From the NCBI GenBank assembly GCA_023382975.1, contig JAHDXO010000012.1, positions 35,653 through 99,652 of the forward strand: a stretch of 64,000 bases of DNA, written 5' to 3'. The notes below the pieces were generated by a model. That model was not told the DNA's origin and ran no database searches. It saw only the letters and a list, made by a program, of their open reading frames with translations. Made by a program: the position numbers and the translations under genes. Positions 57,911-64,000 of the stretch are shown here, in pieces; position 1 is the stretch's first letter, and every line of letters starts with the position of its first letter. Origin of the DNA: Pirellulaceae bacterium (GTDB lineage Bacteria > Planctomycetota > Planctomycetia > Pirellulales > Pirellulaceae).

Positions 57911-58555
57911 CTACTCGTCCTGCCGCGGCGGACTGGAGAAATCGACCTTGGGCACCTCCTTGGCGGCTTCGGCGATCTCGAAGTATTCGGCCGGCCCGAC
58001 GCCCGCCAGACTGCTGAAGAAGCGTCCGCCGAGTTGCCGCGTGTACGTGTTCAGCGTCTTGACGGTCTCGTTGTAGCGCATCCGTTCAACGGACAAGCGG
58101 TTTTCGGTGCCTTCCAACTGGTCCTGCAATTTCATGAACGCGTCGCTGGACCGCAACTGCGGATAGTTCTCGGGCAGAACGAGCAGGCGGGCCAAGGCCG
58201 ACTCGACGCCTCCGGCCGCCTGCGCCTTGGCTCCCACCGTGGCGGCGTTCACATAGGCTTTGCGTGCCTCGGCCAATTGAAGGAAGATCTTCTCTTCCTG
58301 CCCGGCGACGCCCTTGACCGTTTCGACCAGATTGGGAATCAAGTCGTAACGCCGCTGCAACTGGTTCTCCACCTGAGCCCACTGACTGGCGACAGCTTCA
58401 TCCAGTGCCACTGCCCGATTGTATCCGCTGACTATGAACAGGATAACGACCAACGCCAAGCCGATGACCGCGACCAGACAGCCAAGCAGCCACGCCCCCG
58501 CTCCGCCGGTTCGCCGAGGATAGCAAGAAACGCACTGCCCTTGGTTTCGATTCAA
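57911..58555 (-). CDS. LemA family membrane protein
   Basis: 214 residues from a TTG at 58555, preceded by GGAGAGG at the right distance; no ATG lies between this and the conserved region, and the frame upstream looks untranslated. The head reads NQGQCVSCYPRRTGGAGAWL, then one membrane helix (LLGCLVAVIGLALVVILFIV). The LemA signature follows: SGYNRAVALDEAVASQWAQV and ENQLQRRYDLIPNLVETVKG, then helical EARKAYVNAATVGAKAQAAG and a conserved tail. LemA is a one-helix protein whose bulk is a helical bundle outside the cytoplasm; its role is unclear. The Cys-x-x-Cys in the head is unusual. Confidence 0.88.
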   Translation of the reverse strand: MNRNQGQCVSCYPRRTGGAGAWLLGCLVAVIGLALVVILFIVSGYNRAVALDEAVASQWAQVENQLQRRYDLIPNLVETVKGVAGQEEKIFLQLAEARKAYVNAATVGAKAQAAGGVESALARLLVLPENYPQLRSSDAFMKLQDQLEGTENRLSVERMRYNETVKTLNTYTRQLGGRFFSSLAGVGPAEYFEIAEAAKEVPKVDFSSPPRQDE

Positions 58556-58629
58556 GGTAGACCTCTCCAAACTAGATCGAGTGAGTTGGCAGGTCCGCGT
58601 CACCCTTCGTTGCACGGCGCCAGCGGACT

Positions 58630-60291
58630 CTATCCCTCCAACTGCTTGACGGCTTGTGTGGCCGCATCGCGGACGGAGGCGTCGGGATCTTCGCACAGTT
58701 CCTTGAGCCGATCGAGTGCCGGCTGGGCATACTCGCCCAATCCCCCGAGAGCTCCGGCGGCTTCGGCCCGCACGGTGGCGTCTTGGTGATCCAACGCTTC
58801 GATCAGCGCCGGGGCCGCCATCTTGGCAATCGCCTCGTCGCCCGGCCGGACTTTCAGCAGCGCCCACAGCAGCGGAATCCGCTCCGATGCAGCCAAGTCC
58901 TGCTGGCAACGCTGGAGTTCATCCGCCGCCGCCGCCGCGGCGGGTCCGATCTTGCCCAGCGCGTAACAGGCCGTACCCCGGATCTCGTGGTCGTCCGAGG
59001 AAAGCGACTTGGCCAATTCCGCGACAGCCGGCGCGGCCTCGGGTCCGATCGCGGCCAAGGCCAGTTGCACTTCGACCCGGAAGGCAGCATCGTCCGCATC
59101 CACCACTTCTTCCTGCAACGCGGCGGTCAGCGCCGGTACCGCCTCAGCCGCCTTGGGCCCCAAGCGGTAAAGCAAGCGAGTCGCGTAGTGCCGGAAGTCA
59201 GGGTTGGTCAAGGCGTTGGCGACTCGGTCCACAACCTTCGGACCGATCGACGCCAAGGCATCCAGGACGTTGCCGACGACCGTCGGGTCGGCATCCTTCA
59301 ACAGAGTCAACAGCGCGGGACCGACGATGTCCGCATGCCCTTCGAAGTCGACCAGCGCCCGCACGGCAGCGCTGCGAACCTGGGCATTTTCGTTGGACAA
59401 CATGGACACGATCGTTTCTGCGGCATAGCGAACGACTCGCTCCTGGTCGGGATTGAGCTTGGCCAGCGCCCACAGACTGAGAGTCTTGAGCATGGGATCA
59501 TCGCCCCGAGCCGCCTCGACCAGCGCGTGGTTCGCCTCGTCGCTCGCCTTGCCGATCTTTCCCAGCGCGAACGCTGCCGCGTAGCGAGTCCCCATGACTT
59601 CGTCCGATTCGAGCAGCTTGACGATCGCCGCTTCCGCCGGCGCGGACGGGGGACCGATCTCGCCCAAGGCGATCAGCGTTTGAATCCTGACTTCCGTTTC
59701 TTCCTCGTCCAACAAATCGGTCAATTCGGGCACTGCCGCCGCAGCGGCGGGGCCGATGTCCGCCGCCAACACCGCCCCCCAATAGCCGATTCGCGGCTTC
59801 TTCAGGAATTCCCGCAGTTTCGGAACGCCCTCTTCAGCAAATTCGGCGAATGTCTCCAAGGCCGGCGCGATCACCGCCGGGTCGCCTTCCAGCAGGATGC
59901 GCTCGACGGCGGTTTGGAACGCTTCGGACTCGGGACGGATGGCTTTCAGTGCGCCCATCGCGGCGCGGCGCACCGCAGGATTGCCGCTGAACGCGGCATC
60001 GACCAGAGCCTCCGCCGCCGGCTCGGCCGGTTTGCCGATCTTGCCCAACGCGATCGCCGCGTACGCGACCACATGGGGTTCCGGACTGCTCAACGCTTCC
60101 GTCAACGCCGGAACCGCCGGTGCCGCCTCGGCGCCCAGTTTTCCCAACTGGTCGAGTGCTGCGCGGGCCGCTTCTCGTTCAGGACTTGCTAGTTGCTCGA
60201 CCAGCGTTTGGACGTCGACTTCCTGGGCTCCGCCGCTGCGGAGCGACAGGCAGCACACTGCCACCAGGGCAAAGCAGAAAACACGTCGCAT
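58630..60291 (-). CDS. Exported HEAT-repeat protein
   Basis: 553 residues from the ATG at 60291, with GAGGTTGAT upstream; an in-frame start at 60354 has no site. A signal peptide (MRRVFCFALVAVCCLSLRSG) is followed by about 12-14 HEAT-like units of 37-40 residues filling the whole mature protein. Typical units read APAVPALTEALSSPEPHVVA then YAAIALGKIGKPAEPAAEAL. The superhelix probably binds protein partners in the periplasm. It is located 74 bp upstream of LemA on the same strand and 85 bp after the gene at 60377-61045, so these may be one transcript. Confidence 0.92.
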   Translation of the reverse strand: MRRVFCFALVAVCCLSLRSGGAQEVDVQTLVEQLASPEREAARAALDQLGKLGAEAAPAVPALTEALSSPEPHVVAYAAIALGKIGKPAEPAAEALVDAAFSGNPAVRRAAMGALKAIRPESEAFQTAVERILLEGDPAVIAPALETFAEFAEEGVPKLREFLKKPRIGYWGAVLAADIGPAAAAAVPELTDLLDEEETEVRIQTLIALGEIGPPSAPAEAAIVKLLESDEVMGTRYAAAFALGKIGKASDEANHALVEAARGDDPMLKTLSLWALAKLNPDQERVVRYAAETIVSMLSNENAQVRSAAVRALVDFEGHADIVGPALLTLLKDADPTVVGNVLDALASIGPKVVDRVANALTNPDFRHYATRLLYRLGPKAAEAVPALTAALQEEVVDADDAAFRVEVQLALAAIGPEAAPAVAELAKSLSSDDHEIRGTACYALGKIGPAAAAAADELQRCQQDLAASERIPLLWALLKVRPGDEAIAKMAAPALIEALDHQDATVRAEAAGALGGLGEYAQPALDRLKELCEDPDASVRDAATQAVKQLEG

Positions 60292-60376
60292 AATCAACCT
60301 CGTTCCAAGTAGATGGTGAATCCCAATTGTTCGCGTCAAGTTCGTCGGAACCATGTCCAGCCGATGCGTCAGCCGC

Positions 60377-61045
60377 CTATGTCGACGGTCTGGTCAGTTC
60401 GGCGCTCAGGCTCCGGAGGAACGCTCGGGTTTGAGCGTAGTCTTGCGGCGCATACTCGTTGATGCGGCTGCGGAGCGTGTCCTGCATCGCCTGCGACGCC
60501 TGTTGGATCTGGATCCGCTGCGGGGAACTTAGCTGTCCAACCATCGCCCGTTCGGCGAACAGCGACTCGACGACCTGCCGTTGTTCGGCGTAGGGTTCCT
60601 CACGCAGAATCGGCGGCCAACTGACTTGGCCCGAATACGGATCCAGGTCGTTGACGCTCAACTGGCTTGGTGCCCGCTGGCGGGCGAAGCGGACCAGATC
60701 ATCCTGGGTTGGACGGGGCCCGCTCTCCGCCGCGCGGGCCTCGCGGTTGATCCGTCGCATGTCGAAAAACGCGTCGGTCCCGTAGACACGGTTCTCCATG
60801 TACTTGCGATTTGCGTCCTGGAGGTTGATGGCCGCCTGGGAGTTCATCAAATTTGCCATGCCGGCCGAGCGGGTAAGATCCGCCATGCCGCGAGCAGCAC
60901 CCTCTTCGGCTGTGGACGCATGGCCCCAGCCGCCGCTTCCCCATGCACCCCACACGCCGGGGGTCACGACGTCGGTAGTCTGGGCTCGAACGACGCTCGG
61001 CATCAGCATCACGATCAAGACGATGATCGAAGAAGATACCCTCAT
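60377..61045 (-). CDS. Exported protein of unknown function
   Basis: 222 residues; GGGAGAGG precedes the ATG. A signal peptide (MRVSSSIIVLIVMLMPSVVR) ends near Ala-Gln. The mature start is Gly/Trp-rich (GVWGAWGSGGWGHASTAEEG), then MADLTRSAGMANLMNSQAAI and NLQDANRKYMENRVYGTDAF, a helical stretch rich in Asn, Ala and Met. A polar region with RIQIQQASQAMQDTLRSRI follows. I recognise no named family. It lies upstream of the HEAT-repeat gene on the same strand. Confidence 0.72.
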   Translation of the reverse strand: MRVSSSIIVLIVMLMPSVVRAQTTDVVTPGVWGAWGSGGWGHASTAEEGAARGMADLTRSAGMANLMNSQAAINLQDANRKYMENRVYGTDAFFDMRRINREARAAESGPRPTQDDLVRFARQRAPSQLSVNDLDPYSGQVSWPPILREEPYAEQRQVVESLFAERAMVGQLSSPQRIQIQQASQAMQDTLRSRINEYAPQDYAQTRAFLRSLSAELTRPST

Positions 61046-61208
61046 AACTGCACCTCTCCCTATCTTGAGGGGAAATCAGACTTCTAGGGGACGTCGAACC
61101 TGTCCCCGAAACCAGCATTCATGATAATCCGCGGCAAACGCGGCAAGAAGGGACCCGGCAGTGAATTTGTCAGAAACTTCACGCGCCGTAGTCTTTGGTG
61201 TGGAGCGG

Positions 61209-63971
61209 CTAATGATCGCTCGGCTCTGGAGCCGGGGGCGGCAGTTCTTCGAACTCGGGCTTCGGCGCCTGCTTGCCGCTGCCGAAGAAATTGAACTTCG
61301 GCAATTGGAACTTCGGTTTCTCCGTTGGTTTGCGTTGCAGGTCGAGTGCCGCGCGCACCACCGCCCGGTCTTCGTAAATCGTCATTTCAGCATCCAGGCC
61401 CCGGAACCATTCGAGCAACGCCGCCGTGTAGTCGGCCGGTCGGCGATCTAACTGGCCGGCGGGCCAGGCTGTGGAGGTCCACAACCCGGTCGTGGCGTCC
61501 AAGCGGTACTCGCCACCCAGCGAACAAACGATCCGGGAGTCGAGCAGATGCTCCGCCGCGCGGTGCGCGTCCTCCCGGGGAACCCCCAGTTGCTGCGACA
61601 TGGTATGCAGCAGCTTGGCGTTGCCGACCGATGCCAGCCAGGCTCGGCCGAAGGTCAGATTGTTGACCCAGGCGCTCAGTTCCGTCTGCGACAAATCGCT
61701 CACGTGGATGCGGACTTGAGCGTCGTCTTGGACTTCCTGCGGCGCCAGTTCGGGCGTGACGCGGGCCAGCAATTGCGGGTTCATGGCCAGCGCCGAAAAA
61801 TCGAGCCACTGGCGGCGCCACACACCGAACAGCAACCGCGAGTAGCCCTGCGCGTCCGGTGCCCCGCCGCCCAGGCCGATCGGCAGCCAGTCCAGGAATC
61901 CGGGCTTGGGCCACGCGCCCAGGTAGCCCGGCGCCGTGCGCAGCAGCGTCAAATAGCCCAGCAATCCGCTCGGCGGCATGTCGCCCAGCGGCGCATGATC
62001 CTGGACGCCGAGAAACAGATGGTGGGTCGGAACGGTCGGGGACAGCAGGCCGCCGCGAACCACCACCTGAGCCGTGATGACGTCGCCCGTGGCGGGCCGG
62101 ATCCGGATGGGTGTCGGCGGTCCGATCAGCGAAACCGCCCAACCGTACTTCTGCTGGACGAACGGCGAAACGTGGGCATCGACCGTGATCCGTTCAAGAT
62201 CCGGACCGTCCAACGCGTACCGTTTGATGCCGGCCATCAGCGGGTCCATCCGTTTCCACGAACCTTCGTAGTATGCCGCCTGTTTCGCCAGACGGCTGGC
62301 CTCGGCGTTCGAGATGCCCTCGATCACCACGTCCGGCACCGGCGTGAAACTGCCTCGTACGCCGCGCAGTGAATCGGCCACAGTCTGGCCGGTCACGATC
62401 GGCTTGCTGCCATCGACCCGCTGCCCGAAATTCGCCGGCAGAAAGCCGCCGCGGATCAGTTGTTCGACCGAATCGGAAGGACGGCCTTCGCCGACCGCGG
62501 CCCAGGTGGCCATCAGCAGCAACTCGATATCCGTCACGGCTCGCAGTCGCCGACCCAACTCGACCTGGTACTGAGGACTGAGCAGACCCTGCTGGAACGC
62601 CGTGCCGAAGTACAGGAAGATCGTGTCCTGGCGGTCGGTCGGCATCACCGTCCTCGCGTGCCGGAACTCGTCACTGGCTGCCAGGGATCCGCTGTCCTGT
62701 CCCTCGCACACGGCGATGAAGCGTTCCGCGATGACTCGGCTGGTGGTCACTAAATGGAAATCGCCGTCGGCCACGTAGTAGGACAAGAGCCGGTTGTCCG
62801 GCGTCGAGAGCAACGAGGCCTCGCGTCCGCCAATCAGTACCTTGGCTTCCGACGCCCCGGCGTCACGGTGTTCCTGCAGGGCGGTTGTCCGTTGACGAGC
62901 CAGGTCGGCAACGAACAGGGGCGTATTGCGGGCTTGGAACAGCACGCCCACCGCGGCGCCTTCGCGCAGATAAAGGTCGCGGCCGATCGTGGCGACGTCC
63001 GCGACGATCGTCGGACCGAACACTTCGGCCAGGGCGGACGTTTGCAGCGCCAACTGCCGTCGCACGCGCTGCCCCAACCCGGCGTCGCAGCCGCGCAACG
63101 TGACCATGCGTCCGATGTCGCCGCCGTAGTCCCGTTGCAGCCGGTCCAGCCACAGGAAATTCTCGAACGTCCCGAACCGCACGTAGAAACAGTCGTCGGG
63201 AACTCGAGCAGCGATCGGCTCGATGGCGACGTCCGCGGCGATCTCCAGCGGCGGGAGCGGACTCCAGCGGATATCGGGCGGCAGCGCCGTCGGCGCCGCC
63301 CGGTCCGCGTCGATCTGTCCCAGATTGCTGCGCCGCAAAGTATCCAAACGCAAAGCTTCGATCCCCGCCAGCAGTTGCCAAGTATCCAGTGGCTCGCTCG
63401 GCGGCGGATCCTCGATGCGGCTGAGCAGCGGCGGCGTCAAGCCCAAGCGGCGCGAGAGCATCGAGGTCAGATACGTCTGAACCAACGGCGGGTAGTCGCT
63501 CTGGTCCGCTTGTTGACGGGCCTGGGCGTGGAATTCCCGCCACCAGCGTTGCAGCAGTCGGTCGTACAGACGCGGGTTCGGGGCAAGGGCCGGCCGAATC
63601 GCCACCCGTTGGACCGTCGGCGTCGAGATGGTCACTTCCAGCGGTTCGGTCCCGGTGAACAGAAACAGCGCAGTCTGCGTTCCCGCCGGACCTGCTTGGC
63701 CGCCCCCGAGAATTCCGTCCAACAAGCGCCGGACGGCCCCGGTCGTGAACACGGGATAGCAGGCTCGACCGTCGCGCTCTTGCAGAAAAATCCCTTGCGT
63801 GGCCAACGCCAGATCCGACTCGCCCGGCGCAAGCGGCACGGTCACTGCGGCGACGCCGAACGGTTCGCCCGCGTAGGCTTCGACCTGCTGCGCCAGCGCT
63901 CGTTCGCCCCGACAGGCGATTGCTAGCATCCAGGCGAAAACGACGACCAACATCAACTTCCGACGAATCAC
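61209..63971 (-). CDS. Large exported protein of unknown function
   Basis: 920 residues from a GTG at 63971, preceded by a strong AAGGAGGAAGG. A signal peptide (MIRRKLMLVVVFAWMLAIAC) ends near Ala-Leu-Ala. The body has mixed alpha/beta composition without a motif I can name; notable stretches are CFYVRFGTFENFLWLDRLQR, KVLIGGREASLLSTPDNRLL and FHLVTTSRVIAERFIAVCEG. A central segment contains LGYLTLLRTAPGYLGAWPKP. The tail is Pro/Lys/Glu-rich (PKFQLPKFNFFGSGKQAPKP and EFEELPPPAPEPSDH). It is probably a surface or periplasmic protein. Frame and start are well supported; function is not. Confidence 0.82.
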   Translation of the reverse strand: MIRRKLMLVVVFAWMLAIACRGERALAQQVEAYAGEPFGVAAVTVPLAPGESDLALATQGIFLQERDGRACYPVFTTGAVRRLLDGILGGGQAGPAGTQTALFLFTGTEPLEVTISTPTVQRVAIRPALAPNPRLYDRLLQRWWREFHAQARQQADQSDYPPLVQTYLTSMLSRRLGLTPPLLSRIEDPPPSEPLDTWQLLAGIEALRLDTLRRSNLGQIDADRAAPTALPPDIRWSPLPPLEIAADVAIEPIAARVPDDCFYVRFGTFENFLWLDRLQRDYGGDIGRMVTLRGCDAGLGQRVRRQLALQTSALAEVFGPTIVADVATIGRDLYLREGAAVGVLFQARNTPLFVADLARQRTTALQEHRDAGASEAKVLIGGREASLLSTPDNRLLSYYVADGDFHLVTTSRVIAERFIAVCEGQDSGSLAASDEFRHARTVMPTDRQDTIFLYFGTAFQQGLLSPQYQVELGRRLRAVTDIELLLMATWAAVGEGRPSDSVEQLIRGGFLPANFGQRVDGSKPIVTGQTVADSLRGVRGSFTPVPDVVIEGISNAEASRLAKQAAYYEGSWKRMDPLMAGIKRYALDGPDLERITVDAHVSPFVQQKYGWAVSLIGPPTPIRIRPATGDVITAQVVVRGGLLSPTVPTHHLFLGVQDHAPLGDMPPSGLLGYLTLLRTAPGYLGAWPKPGFLDWLPIGLGGGAPDAQGYSRLLFGVWRRQWLDFSALAMNPQLLARVTPELAPQEVQDDAQVRIHVSDLSQTELSAWVNNLTFGRAWLASVGNAKLLHTMSQQLGVPREDAHRAAEHLLDSRIVCSLGGEYRLDATTGLWTSTAWPAGQLDRRPADYTAALLEWFRGLDAEMTIYEDRAVVRAALDLQRKPTEKPKFQLPKFNFFGSGKQAPKPEFEELPPPAPEPSDH

Positions 63972-64000
63972 GGAACCTTCCTCCTTGCATTACGCGGCGG

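Noticed and set aside
61085..61106. GGGGAC/GTCCCC hairpin upstream of the 60377-61045 gene
   Set aside because: Only 6 bp of stem, no T tract and no second copy in the window to support a repeat family.

Overview
The window looks like a chromosomal segment of a planctomycete, probably of the Pirellulales type. This is inferred only from gene families: DUF1080 sugar hydrolases, Tat-exported oxidoreductases, a Cys-Ser-Pro-Thr-Arg sulfatase, HzsA-like propeller/cytochrome c proteins, BBP7-type outer-membrane barrels, LEPR/LEDR-XLL export tags, a DUF1559 protein and many interspersed palindromic repeats. GC is high, so antisense frames are widely open. I saw no tRNA, rRNA or CRISPR array.

Region by region. 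1-9.6 kb: the end of a PEPT-repeat lipoprotein; a DUF1080 protein; an apparent rpsD-lpdA-isoaspartyl peptidase operon; an App1-like protein; an Hpt phosphotransfer protein; then a plus-strand amidotransferase-like/SIS/Gfo-Idh-MocA sugar module. 10-22.4 kb: a 1568-residue LEDR-tagged multidomain dockerin protein, a sodium/solute symporter beside a Tat FAD oxidoreductase, a second DUF1080 protein, a BBP7 barrel and an alpha/beta-hydrolase fold protein with no serine nucleophile. 22.4-33.7 kb: an STN-domain protein, a TPR protein and a minus-strand export-like cluster: LEPR-XLL mini-protein, GAF-HlyD, HlyD, PqqD-M50 protease-HlyD, DUF3467. Beside it are a ribbon-helix-helix-like gene and a short SecA-like ATPase. 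34-46.3 kb: a second BBP7 barrel, an apparently exported CinA-like protein, a DUF1559 protein, a decayed transposase zone rich in REP-like palindromes, an Nramp-related transporter and split transhydrogenase genes pntAA-pntAB-pntB. 46.4-64 kb: a sulfatase, two large HzsA-like cytochrome/propeller proteins, a membrane protein, a YbaK-type deacylase, a BPL_N-like amidotransferase, LemA, a HEAT-repeat protein and two unrecognised secreted proteins.

Most genes appear to serve the cell envelope and degradation of complex sugars: exported oxidoreductases, DUF1080 hydrolases, a sulfatase, a symporter and outer-membrane barrels.

The best candidate for an undescribed system is 24.6-33.7 kb. A membrane protease with a PqqD-like leader-binding domain and two further HlyD adaptors lie downstream of a tiny LEPR-XLL-tagged acidic protein, with no ABC or RND pump nearby. 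The control region between the mini-protein and the ribbon-helix-helix gene carries CTTGA boxes on an 11-bp phase that overlap the -35 elements of two divergent promoters. The window also holds at least five families of palindromic elements; two share a loop core but have different stems.
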